The notes below the pieces were generated by a model. It was not told the DNA's origin. It made no database searches and saw nothing but the letters and a program-made list of their open reading frames with translations. The translations under genes were made by a program, and so were the position numbers. DNA of 64,000 bases, taken from NCBI GenBank assembly GCA_017590115.1, contig JAGGNK010006559.1:12478162-12542161 (forward strand), read 5' to 3'. Every line of letters begins with the position of its first letter. The stretch's first letter is position 1. Positions 39,055 to 51,100 of the stretch are shown here, in pieces. The DNA is from Montifringilla adamsi (taxonomy: Eukaryota; Chordata; Aves; Passeriformes; Passeridae).

Positions 39055-42000
39055 GTAAGGCGGAGGATGCTGTGTGCTGCTCCGAAGGGCTGGAGTCGTT
39101 TCCTTCTGCTGCTAAAAGTTTTGTAGTTCCAAACATCAAGTATCTAGAAAAAAACAACCTCAGCACACCAAGCCGGTTTCTTTTCCCATCGTATTGTTTG
39201 GAGCAGATGTTACATTTCTGTGTATACATTGCACAATCAGAATAAGTTATATGACTTCTAAACAGCCTGTTGATCTAAGTAATTATCAGACACAAGATGT
39301 AAGAGCCTCTCATTTTCCATTTCAGAAGGAAAACCTATCACATGCAGCCTGTCTGTACGGCTGTTGAAATAAGTTCACCTCCAACAACATTGTCAAAGCT
39401 CTACATGTGATGGTAGTTTCTTTATGGATTGCCTTCACTTTAGTTGGTCTCATTCACTTCAGGGAAAAGCGGTTACTACATAATTAGCCTCAAAAAATTG
39501 GAGTACTTTGAAATTACTTACGGAAAACACCTTTAACTGATTAGAAGACTCCAGGAGAAACAGTTAATGTTTCCTCCATAACTTGTACTCCACTGAAATG
39601 CACACTTTTTCACTAAAAGATAGTAGTCTTTTTCCAAGTACTCAAATATTTTGAAACATAGAATCTCATATGACTTATTTTGCAGTATATACTGACACTT
39701 GCACTTCAGATCAAAATTGGAAGATACAAACTAATCAGACAAACAGCAGTTAATTATGTTATTTAAAAATTATTGTTCTGATATGCCCCTTTTTATTGTT
39801 CTATTGATTGCAAATTCATAAAATCAGTTATTTTCAGTGTGTGCAAATTATAAGCTTTTACTTCTTTATTTTTACTTCTTTTCTTTGCATAAGGATTTCA
39901 GTGATTGTGGGTTTAGGTGGTAGCGTGAATGCTGCAGTGCTAAATACCTCATTAGTTCCTGAAAAATCTGGCTCTCATGCACCCAAAAAGTAGCAGTAAT
40001 TGCTACTTTGGATCTTGAAAACATCTGGCAAAGTAATAAGGCTTAACACAGAGATATAAACATGCCCTGTACAATATAAGAGATGTTCCATGGTCTCTTT
40101 CACATCAATGATGCATTATGGAAACTGCTACTGGAATTTTTTCTTTTGCTAAGATGTTATTTGAGCTACAGACTAGCAGAAGAACATTCATGTAAGAAGA
40201 TCATACAAGTGTTATTATCCAAGGTTGTAATTTATGTGTTGTTTTGTGTTTCATTTCAGTGAAAGAAGCAGGAAGAGACTTTACCTATTTTATTGTGGTG
40301 CTTGTTGGACTTGGTGTTACAGGTTATTTTTTAAAATTACATTCTTTATCAGGAGACACTTTTCATTAATTCCATCTGGTTTGATAACTTTTCATTGCAT
40401 CTGATGTTGTTTCTGTTACAGGTGGTTTGTTCTATGTGATTTTTAAAGAGCTATTCTCTTCTTCTAGTCCAAATAAGATCTATGGAGATGCCTTGGAGAA
40501 ATGCAGATCTCACCCTGAGGTTGGTTTTTGAACTTTAGTCATAAATTTGTGTTTCTCGATAGTACTGCCTCTCTTCAAGTCAAAACTTTGTGCAAGGAGT
40601 CTCACAAGCTACATGAAGACCCACGTGGTGCTTTAGCAGTTCTGCCAGCACTTTTAGCTGGCATGGGTTGGCTCAGCTCCAGAGCAGAGCCTCCATTAGG
40701 ACAAGTCAGTGCAAGCATTGACCTTGTGTGAACTAGCCTGCTAGAAGCCAACTAAGTGTGCCACAGCATAAAAAGTGATGGAAATACAGTCTGCCCTTCA
40801 GAGCATGTGCTTGTGTCACCATACAGAAAGTCTTGGGGACTTTTCTGAGTGCCTGCTACATGCAGCACTTGAGTTCTGCGGGTCAGAGAGGCAGCTGGTC
40901 CCACTAAGCTCTGTAGATCTTACCTGCTGCCTTTTCTCAGCACACTTACTCTATTGTGACACTTCACTATGGTTCTGTCACTCTGTGCACTGATTCCCCA
41001 GGAATTTAAATTTTCTTATGTGGAGCACAATTAGCATCCTTTTGGCTAACTGGAATACAGGTGTAGAAGAGTCATGGGATCACACAGTTGTCATAGCTAG
41101 GTGTAAACAAAAATCAATATGAAACTAGATTTTTTAAGAAAAAAACTGCTTCAGACGAAACATCTTTCAAACAAGGTTGCCACAGATGCCTTTGAGGATA
41201 ACCTAGAAATTAAGTGACATGTTGTTGCTCAAATAAAAATGAAGACTGCTTTGGAACAAGTTTGTAGAATTAAAACTTCTTTCCAGTACTTGCACAGTAA
41301 AACTTAACCCCCCCTTCTAACCAGATTTAAAGTTAGTTTAAGACTAAGTTGATCTACTCTGACTATAGATCTGAAAAAAGATATTATATAGATAGATATA
41401 TCTATAGATAATATGAAGGGGACTGCATTTGCATTTTAAACTTTGAAACGTACTCTCTTGGAGGAGACGTGAGCAAATATTTTGTGCTTTTTTTTTCTTT
41501 TTACACAAAATGTCAGTTTACATGTCTTCATCTCAGAGAACAGTACAAATGGAGGATATCAATAGGATTTGTTTTAGACATTTAATATGGGACTGTAAAG
41601 AATAAAAAGGACTGGAATACAGAGGAGTTTTCCTTAAACTGTTTTCTTTCATAAACACTTCTATTCTTGACATGTTAAATTCTCCAGGAGCATTTTCTTA
41701 AAAGAAGATTCATTCACAGCAGAGGTGTGAACTGATACTGGAGTACCTGTTTGTATGTGATCCTTTCTGACAGCTCAAACCTCTTTTCTCTTGCAGATAA
41801 TTGGTGTTTTTGGTGACTCTATCAAAGGTTATGGAGAGGCAACAAGAAGAGGAAGACGACAGCATGTTAGGTACCCCTTGGTGTTTGCCCCATAAAGACA
41901 TCACTTTTTGCACAGCAAAGATATTTTTGGATCACAAGTTAGTTCTAGAGTGATAAATTGTTTGTGACATATCCTGTCACTTTTGATTGAACATAGAAGT

Positions 42001-43941
42001 TTTTTGCAGTACCTCTTGTGTCCCGTATACCACTAAGAACACTGTACATAGAATATAAAATGCCAATTCTGAGTGCCTCAAAACAAGCAGTGGTCATCAT
42101 GGTAGACACAGAGCTCTCCAAAAAATAGGATGAGTCTGAAAAGAGTAGTACAGAGGCCTAGGCTTGCATGGGGGGAGCAGTAGTCTGACCGAAGTTTACA
42201 GTCTGAAACTATACTGGGCTGATACGCCAAAATGCTTTTTGGTACTTGAGGCAACATCTCTACTGTGTACTTAACAGAACATGTATCACCTAAACCTTTC
42301 ATGGGTGTGTCTATTACTTTCCTTTTGAAAGAAACAACAAAATTATTTCTTACAAAACATAAGTCCTTTGCCTTTATTGGGTTATTTGGCAGGAATATAT
42401 TCAATGAGGTTTCATATAAGATGAGATACATAAGCCCAGACACAGGTTGAACCGTGAAATTGAGATTTTTTATTTTGTCTGAGGAAAGTGACTTTTACTG
42501 GTTGAAGCTTTATCTCTTCACCAGACTCCATGAAATAATGTTTAAAGTAAAGCTGCTAAATGAAATTGATGCATACAAACATTCTGAGCATGTGTCTGTA
42601 AATAAGTAAATTTACTATGAATCAGCTTTCCTAGTATTTAATTTCCATAATTTTGAATGCCTTGTATTTATAATAAATTTTTGAGCTGAGAACTGTGTAA
42701 GAGTGTAGAGTTTGCATCTGCAGTATAAGAATGATCCTAAATATTTGTCTCAAAAATCTACAGGTTTTTTTGTGTATGAACACTTGAATGTAAATTTACT
42801 GCAGTAAGGGTCTTCATTCGTATTTGTTCTCTCTACCCCATCATGTCACTTTAAACTGTATTGGAAGTTTATTTCACAGTATATACCTGGGCATGACTGA
42901 TGGTAATCAGAGATTGGTGCTAAACAGCAGTTAATAATTTCAGTAGGAAACATAAACTGGCACCAGAACTGTCATTAGATTATTAGTTTCCCAAAGTGGT
43001 CACTTTGAAAGTGATGTGCTATTTATTTAATAATTGAGCATAACCAACTCCAGTCTAAATACCAGCATTTAGGTTGGTGATCTCATATCAGTGCCAAAGT
43101 TATACAATTTCAGCAGAACAAAATCATTGTAAGTAAAGCACATAATAAACTGTTTTGATGTGTTTTAACCAACCTGACAATTAATTAGGAAAAACATGCT
43201 GTGTGTGTTTTGGCTTGATGACTTAGTTTGAGTGCCTAAAAACCTCTGGAAGTCTTGGTGATGTGGGGTCCCTTTCTAGATGTCAGGCTCCAAATCTCCA
43301 AGTCAGGGTTTTTTTAGAATAAATACAAGGAATTTCTGTAGTCTTCAGCAGTGGATTGCTTTTCAGTTTTGAGGGGAGGACTGGGGTGAGGACATTTAAG
43401 CATTTAATCTCTTAATCTTCAGCAGCTAATTAGCTCTTCTAACTCCACTAGTCCTTAGGCACTCACAGTAAAGCTTGAGAGAAGCGGTAGAGAAGGAACC
43501 CAAGGTAGCATAAGGACACCACCGGAATACACTTTCTTACAAAATAAGTAAGCAACTCCTCTAAGTAAGTTTAAATTTGAAGTCTTAACTAGCATATAAT
43601 CTGTATTCTCGCTGGGTGGTTGGGTTTTTGTTTTGTGTTGTTGTTTTTAGTCACATTGAATACGTAAAGGACGGACTGAAACATATGCGTTTGAAGTTCT
43701 ATATTGAGGGCACTGAATCAGGGAAACAGGGAACAGTCCATGTGGAAGTCAAAGAGGTATGTACAATTGCTTGATAAACCTGACAAGCTTAGTCTTGAAT
43801 TTAAACTACCAAAGAGAAAAAAACACTCTGAAATTCTTTTCTTTCCAGAATATTGAAACAGGAAGATTCGAGGTTCGCTACATATTTGTGGATGTTGAGA
43901 CCTATCCGAGAAGAACCATTGTCATAGAGGACAACAGATAG
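38772..43941 (+). CDS. TIMM21: Mitochondrial import inner membrane translocase subunit Tim21, complete 6-exon coding region
   Basis: Subunit of the TIM23 presequence translocase. It is anchored in the inner membrane with its intermembrane-space domain contacting TOM22, and it also acts in respiratory-chain assembly intermediates. Exons are 38772-39054, 40260-40322, 40422-40519, 41797-41870, 43651-43756 and 43849-43941; phases join cleanly and total 717 nt (238 aa plus TAG; human 248 aa). Residues 1-60 form an Arg/Leu/Ala-rich, acid-free mitochondrial presequence. One membrane span covers about 103-123 ([21 protein letters not shown]). The C-terminal domain carries [46 protein letters not shown] and [12 protein letters not shown], all close to human. 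The start ATG has G at -3. It is head to head with FBXO15. Confidence 0.97.
40260..40322 (+). CDS. TIMM21: TIMM21 exon 2 (membrane span)
   Basis: Encodes [19 protein letters not shown] and VT; human has [19 protein letters not shown]. It forms most of the single transmembrane helix. The acceptor is TTTCATTTCAG and the donor GTTATT. Confidence 0.96.
40422..40519 (+). CDS. TIMM21: TIMM21 exon 3
   Basis: Encodes [19 protein letters not shown], then [14 protein letters not shown], almost identical to human. It ends in phase 0. The donor GTTGGT is non-optimal. Confidence 0.97.
41797..41870 (+). CDS. TIMM21: TIMM21 exon 4
   Basis: Encodes [19 protein letters not shown] and RRQHV; human has VIGVFGESVKGYGEVTRRG. 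The acceptor is CTCTTGCAG and the donor GTACCC. Confidence 0.97.
43651..43756 (+). CDS. TIMM21: TIMM21 exon 5
   Basis: Encodes [20 protein letters not shown], then [16 protein letters not shown]. Human has [19 protein letters not shown] and GSEPGKQGTVYAQVKE. The acceptor is TTGTTTTTAG and the donor GTATGT. Confidence 0.97.
43849..43941 (+). CDS. TIMM21: TIMM21 exon 6 (terminal)
   Basis: Encodes [18 protein letters not shown] and [12 protein letters not shown], then TAG. Human continues for four more residues after EDNR, so the bird protein is slightly shorter. The acceptor is TTCTTTTCTTTCCAG. Confidence 0.97.
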   Translation, partial: NIETGRFEVRYIFVDVETYPRRTIVIEDNR

Positions 43942-44161
43942 CCAATGATCAAACCTGCTGCCTTATCTCACATTGGAAAATGTTGTTGTAGCCAGTCTGC
44001 ACATGGATTGTGTGGTGTTGCCAATTGTGTCATGCAGCTTCAGGGCTGTGTTAAGGGAAGTAGCCTCTCAGGGCCTCATGTAAGGACTTTTGATAATAAC
44101 AGATATGTGATTTAAAGTGAAACCAATAGCCAGACTATCATGGTACAAAATAATGCCTCCT

Positions 44162-44167
44162 AATAAA
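44162..44167 (+). terminator. Candidate poly(A) signal 1 of TIMM21
   Basis: AATAAA about 220 nt past the TIMM21 stop. A second canonical signal lies 100 nt further on, so alternative cleavage is plausible. Confidence 0.45.
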
Positions 44168-44269
44168 CAGTTTAATGCTGGATAATACTTCTGAACACCC
44201 AAAACCTCAGTTTTGCAAGGTTTGGTAAGTTTTTTGTCTTCCTTTGCTTGGATTTTCCACCACCACTGC

Positions 44270-44275
44270 AATAAA
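44270..44275 (+). terminator. Candidate poly(A) signal 2 of TIMM21
   Basis: AATAAA about 330 nt past the TIMM21 stop. Confidence 0.45.
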
Positions 44276-44549
44276 GAAAGGGGTAGTTTAACTGTAGACA
44301 GAACTCTACTGTTTTCATTTTGGATACCTTTCTAGGTAAGAAGGTAGAATGTTAGTGATGCAAAAGAGATCTGGGAATATAAGGGTAGGAATGGTGGCGG
44401 CGTACACCTGTGACAAACAACTGAAGATAAAGACTTCAATATTGGTGTCTTCTAAATAAATTACCAGGAAGCAGAACATCACTACCACCTGCTCTTTCCA
44501 GTGTTTGCCATTGTGCTCCACATGATTGTAGCAAGATGGGGTTTGGCCA

Positions 44550-44620
44550 TTTCTCCCAGGCAGCTAGTAACAGGACAAGAGGACATGGCCTCAGGCTGTG
44601 TCAGGGGGGATTTGGATTGG
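44550..44620 (+). mobile_element. Short CR1 LINE fragment
   Basis: AGTAACAGGACAAGAGGACA and TGGCCTCAGGCTGTGTCAGG match the conserved CR1 ORF2 C-terminal block, in sense orientation on the plus strand. No 3' tail is visible. Confidence 0.7.
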
Positions 44621-47600
44621 ACATGACCTTCAAAATATTTTGAAAACCACGATAATTGCATTTAAACTTCTCTCTTTCCCACCTTGTCTGCATCTACATG
44701 TGATAAACACATATGTGGTGTTTATCCGGGCACGTCTTTAGTCTGTAAAGTGTTCCACATTGTTTTGTTTTACTGCCTGCATCACCTTTCTAGCTAAGCA
44801 GATTTACCACGATGCTTCTGTATATTTCATGAAAGGGGGACAGAGCTGCGAAGGACATAGCTTCTCCTGTGTTGTGAAAAAGCTGAGAATATGCTTGATA
44901 AAATGAAGACAAAAAGTAGCAGAAGAAATCCACCTATATCTGACCTTAGATGTATTAGTGTTCTTAATTTGAACAAATGATAAATGCAAGGCTCAAATGT
45001 TTTCCAGTCTCAGTGGAGGAAAGCTTTTTGGAATTTTTTTTCTAGGAACATCTCATCAGTGAAGAAAAAAGAACTTCATAGTTTGATTTATCAACTTTGT
45101 ACTAGCTAGATACCTATCACCAGCAAGATTATGTAAGCCCCTTGAAACTTCAGAAGTACTAAAGCTTTGGGAATTGATAACTTCTTTCCATATTCCTCCT
45201 GAGGCTGAAGTTCTCGTGGTCTTTATAGACTAGCCTGGCACCCATGCTTACAAAATTTTCTTAAATTCTGTATTATGCAAACACATATGGAGATACCTTA
45301 ATCAAAATTAGGTGAAGATTAGTTGAACAAGACATCTGGAATAGAGAACATTGATCTCTTGTGCAGTATCACCTTTCCTGGTGGTACTTTGCACTGGAGG
45401 GGAACAACTGCATTCACTGAGTTTAAACATGTTTTAGAACACTTTTTGTAATTCTGAAGTGTGTTAGCCTCAATTTTCCTTATGAAGCTCCCCCTGTTTC
45501 ACTGGATCATTGCACTACCAGTAAGTCATGCAGAGATCCTTCTCCATGGCAGGGAGCTCAGTGTTCCATCCTCTCACTGGAGGATGTTAGGTTGGGGAGA
45601 CTGCAAAATAACTGAAAGGTTCACCTTCAGTTGTCGGTAAACACAAGCGGTAACCATTTCACTGTTTCCTTTTTAAAGCTCTTTCTTCATTTTCTCTTGG
45701 GAGAACACAAAATTTATAGCATGTGCCAGCTACTTTCTCAAGTAAAAGTGTCATGTTAATAAAACATTGGGAAAAAAATCACTGCTAGCAAGTCAGAGCC
45801 AAAGGAGTGACATTTTCATAGAAATTAAACGCATTTTCTAGAGTTCAGTTTTGATTATTGCAGAATTAATAAAAATATATGTTCTCAAAACCCCTCTCTC
45901 TCCTTTAGGAAATTAAAATATGTCACTCAAGAGTGAAAGGTTGTTTTTCCAGAAACAGTGTGTGGCAGACTATTCAAAACATGTTTTAGGTTGGTAGTCA
46001 AGTTGGTCTTAACTTTCCCATTTCTACATTAATTTCTGTGGATGCCAAAACCTGTGTGTGCAGCACAGGCAACCAATATCCTTAGAGGTGGTTTGTGGAA
46101 TAATGTTACTGTGTCATGTCCTGTGTTTGATTCTAGGTCCTGCGTATACTTGCTGTACAGTGACAAAAAGAAATATCCCTCCAGGAAACAAACTCAGTGG
46201 AAACTTAAAAATATTAAAAAAAAGAAATTATTACTCTTTCAAGAAGTTGCTATAAACAGAATCTCTTGCAAAGTAAAAGTAGTTGTAGACAAGGAAACAA
46301 AGGTGTTGTGCATGACTTGAGTTTAAAAATAACCTTGATACCTAAATATTTTCTGCACGGAATTCAGGTTTCAACAACTGATTTAGGCAATAAAGTCATG
46401 GTCTTAGAAATGGTTGCAAATAAACGCGTGTCTTGTACAAGAAACTTCAACAAACTCACTTAACAAGCAGAGAAGACAGGAATGTGAGTAATACAATTGC
46501 TGTATCACATGCCAGCTGCAGAGATAAAAAGCCAAAGAAACCGTGCTGGGAGTTTCCACAAGTAATTTCAATTCACTTTTCTCTCAGTCTCATTCACTAA
46601 CGCAACAGATGCTATCAGTTCTGGAAAAAGCATCATATGGGAGAGATGCCCTCACCTGCTCCAGCCCACAGCCATCCTGCGGCAGATCAGCCTTGGCCAG
46701 AGCCCAGAGCTGCTCCCCCCACAGCAGGATGGGGGTGGAGATGGGCACCAGCAGAAATGAGAAGAGCAAGACAGGAAGATCACTTGCCAGTTAGTGTTGC
46801 AGGTGAACTAAACTTCAAAATGAGCTCAGTTTATTGCCTTTTGCTGGCCAGAGCAGCGTGGGCAGCGTGGTGCAGTGGTGAGCACCCAGCAAGGCTGGCA
46901 GCAGTGGTGTCTCTACTTCCAGATCACATAACAGGCGTCTACCTCCACATCTTAAAACCTCCCAGTACTGTGCTGGGAAACCTTTTCAGGATAATCGTGT
47001 TTATCCAACCTCTATTTAATTACAATTCCCCTTTATCAGAATCACAATTATCTCCTCTAGCATGAGTTGCTGTCTTGTACTACTCCCCACAATTAATTCT
47101 ATTAACCTTTTACCCAAGCACATTTTTACCTTTTATGGGAACTGGGTTGTTTTTCAATTTCAATCCTAATTCTTCTTTTTTCCATTAAAAACATAACAAT
47201 CTCAGCCATAACATTTTATTACAGTTATACACGTTCTAAATCATGGCTCTATTCAGTGAGATGGGATTTGCTTCATTAGTGCTAGAGGAGCTGAAAGTGA
47301 ATTGCTGTTTTGTGCGCTGTCTCAGGCCATGCATTATCCCGTGTTTTAATAAAATGGAGACAAATCCCAGTATTGGCAGGCAGATTTGCAAAATGCCACC
47401 AGTTGCTTTTTGGGGTGACACCTGGTGAGGTACAGATGCCCTCCCCTCCTCTGTGTGGCTGCAAAACCACCACATTCAGGGGTCTGACACTGGTGTAAGG
47501 ATAATAGTGGTGGAAAGAAATAACTGAGACATCTCAAGATTTAAAACAGCAGCTTTCTATCAACTGTCTTGAACATAAAAGCCTCATAATAAGCCACAAC

Positions 47601-47889
47601 TATTTTTCCCTGAAAACATCCATGAAAATGTCCTGCTGTGCTATTTTTTTTTTTATTGTATTTTTCACCTTATTTTCCTGGGATTTCTCTTTTAACACCT
47701 TTTATTTGTGGGGAGTCCTGCCAGCCTTTGCATATATTTCTCTTTTCCTTCAAAATACTGTGCCTAACTTCTGTGTCTGCATGCCTTTTCTTTACCTATA
47801 CTTAATTTAGCAGAGTAAAAGCTAATCTCCCTCAGCTTCTCATTGTAAGAGATTTTCTAGACCCTTCACCAGCTTCATTGCTCTTATAC
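44621..47889. other. Intergenic, no gene recognised
   Basis: Mostly AT-rich. A more GC-rich patch at 46630-46900 gives overlapping frames in several phases but no recognisable protein. No CYB5A exon was seen. Confidence 0.6.
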
Positions 47890-48180
47890 GTATTTAGCCC
47901 TAAAAACCACTATAAATATATATAATGTGGAGCCTATATGTTATAGAATATATAATAATTATAAATAATAATATATTATATATATATAGAATAGAATATA
48001 TATAATATGATATGATANNNNNNNNNNNNNNNNNNNNNNNNNNNNNNNNNNNNNNNNNNNNNNNNNNNNNNNNNNNTTATATTATGTTATATATTATTTA
48101 ATTTATTTTATATATCATAATATTATGTAATATATGTAATAATATATAAATAATGCCTATTTACATATATATATTTGTGT
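47890..48180. repeat. TA-rich simple repeat flanking an assembly gap
   Basis: Almost pure A/T, with TATATA, ATAATA and ATATTATAT units on both sides of a run of N. Such repeats often fail to assemble. Confidence 0.9.
48018..48076. other. Assembly gap (59 N)
   Basis: A run of N inside the TA-rich repeat. The true length of missing sequence is unknown. Confidence 0.99.
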
Positions 48181-51100
48181 CCTTGACTTCATCTTGAAAG
48201 CTTTTCAGGTAACATCAAAATAAACCAGCTTCTAGGGCTATTCCAGAACAGACACCTTCCATTACTGTCCAAGTCATGCTGCAGAGCTGGTCTCCAGGGA
48301 TGTTCCTGAGAGCACTGTGATCCTCGCAAGCCACATGGAACAAACAAGTCTTGAATTCTGGGTGGTGGGTCCCATTGACATCTTCATTTTTCACTGATAT
48401 CCAGCACCCCATCCAAACCTTCGATGACTGACAGGTACAAAAGCTCCAGACATCTCTCAGTGGCAAATACTTCAAGGTGAATTATGAAGAAATCAGATAA
48501 GCAAAAGGATGTGACTTGCGCCAAGATTAGAGCCAGTCAATTCTAATCTCTTCTGTACTGAGTGAATCATGATGGCAGTTCCTTCTTGATAAGCCATCCT
48601 GCATTATAATGGTAAAGGCCAGTAAAATAGTCCTGCTTTGCTAGTGGTTGTCAGCCTTTGGGATGGAATTAGAAGTATGTGAATATGGTTTTTGTGCTTT
48701 TGTAAAAACATGTGTTTTTCACGTGAGAAGTATTGATCCTAAAGCAGCTATCAATGTCACAGTCAGCCCCATCTACCCACAGGCTATTGCCATCTTGCTG
48801 TACTACTCACACAAGGGATGTGTGACACAGGACTTCCTTTTCATGGAGGACAAGCTCCATGCTTCCTAAACAAAGTGTTCCTGCATAATTTCTCCAAAAT
48901 AACCATCCACCACAGCATAAATATCAATGCATACACAAAATCAAGGGAAAACTAATACTCTAGAAAATGACACATCAAGAAAACAATATGTATTCCATGG
49001 ACTGAAATCAATCCTTTTTAGATTTAGTGCACTTCTATGACCATTACCAGGTAAAGCTGTAACCAGTGAGCAATCTTGCTGTGTGAGAGCATTAAATACT
49101 CTGCTGTGTGCCCATTTGGATGTGGCTACATTGCTGACCCTTGCCACAGAGCTAAGGAGCAGTGAGCACATACATATCCCTGTTAAGGTCATTGTGATGA
49201 CTTTTATAAAGGGTTCTGCTGCTGTGCCAGCTGGTGTCCTGCTCGTGGGAGTCTCCAGCTTTCAAATGGAAGACATCTGATGGCTTTCTAAAAATACATT
49301 CTTCGTTTTGGAGCCCCATTCATCTCTTCTCAGGGAATAGGAGGCTGTTTGCTGGAGGCCAAATGCAGGCTGGTCTTTTAGACCTCTGCATACCACACAT
49401 GTCCCCCAGGCCATGCTTTCTGCAGCAACTCCATGCAGATCTCACTAGGATTTTAAAGATGAGAAATAACAGGTATTTTTGGAACTGCCTGTACATTACA
49501 TTACCACTGCTTCATACAGGGTTATGTGCAAATCACACTTTCACCCTGAAATAATTTACGTAGTAGAAAGAAGGACGTGTTAGTAATGATATAGATATTT
49601 TTTTCATCACACAAATAGGTCATGAGCACAGAGCTGGCACTCCCAAAAATTCTATGATTCTATGACAGATTCTATCACCCTCCTCTCCTGTGGACCAGGA
49701 GTGAGTATTTTTGTCTTTCTCTCTGCTGTAATAATAACCTGTCCCAAATGTTGTGAGAATCAGGTAAGGAGCTGAAACTGCAGACAGCCTGGGCAGGTAA
49801 GCAGGAGCCCTCAGAACAAAACAATGAGTTTGAGGAAACCAGAGGGATCTATTTTCACAAATCCTTCATTTTTAAACACATTTCAAGTCAGTACTTGAAA
49901 TAATTTTTCCAGGAAGAAGATCTCACCACTTCTGTCTATTAAAGTGATGAGTAAAGAAATTGTTTGATAATATATCACAACATTAAGGAAACAAATACTA
50001 TTAACCTTTCTCTCAGGCCATTCCTCAAAAAAATACATTATTTTATAGGAAGTTTCATAGGAAACTGATAATTATTAGCACTGATAATAAAGAGTCAAAG
50101 TGTCCAGTAGCCCAAGCCTGGTATTCCTGGACATCCCACATGCCTGCACTGCAATTAATCTCTGGTTTTAGTGAAAAAGACTTCAGACTTGAAAAAGAAC
50201 GTGATCAGAAGCAGAAGTCACTTTTAAACTCAGGTTAAAAAACAGCAAACCAAAGAATTTTATGCACAGGAGAACAAAGCCTATCACTTGAGGACAGTAT
50301 AAAATTCTTTATGCATATGAAGAATAAAATATATTTCTCTGAGGTGGATGCAGCTTTCTTATGAGGCAAACACTGTCTGTTGTGAGTGGGAGCACATACA
50401 TCACTCTACAATATAAATGGCCTAAATGCCACAAAGCTGAGAGTGGGTCTTGATTCTCACATGACAAAAGAGATGCCACAGAAAGGATTGAGCTTTCCTA
50501 ACACTGCACGGGGAACTTCATCAGGAGATGATAAATAACAGTATCCAAAGCCTATTCACCCCTTTTTTTACTTCTTACAGCATTCCTTCTACAGTCTTTT
50601 TGGATTTTAAGAAAGGGCAACAACCATCAGTAAGTCCTTTAGCTGCAGGGCCTGCAGCTCCCACAGCTTTTTCCATAATTTGTAGTTTAGCACCACCTTC
50701 CTAGACACCAGAGAATGGCAGCTTTGCACTGCCGGAACATTTGGCTTGAAAACCTTAGAAAAAAAAGGAGAGTGCAAAGAAAGGTTGTTATTTCCCTATC
50801 TGTTTTAATTACTAGAACTTTTTTAACAAAATAGCTCTGTCCTCAGCAATTTTTGCAGCTCATAAGTTTTCAGAAACCATCCCACAGACTAGTGCTCCCT
50901 GTAGCACTTCATTCATGGCCCTATAGCTGTGGCTCGGTGCTGTCACAATTTCAGGGCCCATCACTTTTGTTTCCAAGTCATGAAAACTGAAGTTTCTAAT
51001 GTTAACTGTATTTTATACTGAATAAAGTGTATTTTAATGTTTAAAAATGAGCTTGTGAATGCTTGATGTGAACATGGTACTTTCACTCAACATTAATAGA

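Larger units (their letters stand above)
38330..39070 (+). promoter_or_regulatory. CpG-rich island over the TIMM21 first exon
   Basis: A second CpG-rich block that covers the TIMM21 promoter and coding exon 1. It begins just after the intervening CR1 element. It contains many GGCGGG/CCCGCC boxes and two ZNF143-like motifs. Confidence 0.78.

Noticed and set aside
48215..48475. 86-codon minus-strand frame that looks mildly protein-like
   Set aside because: No domain recognised and no consistent splice partners nearby.
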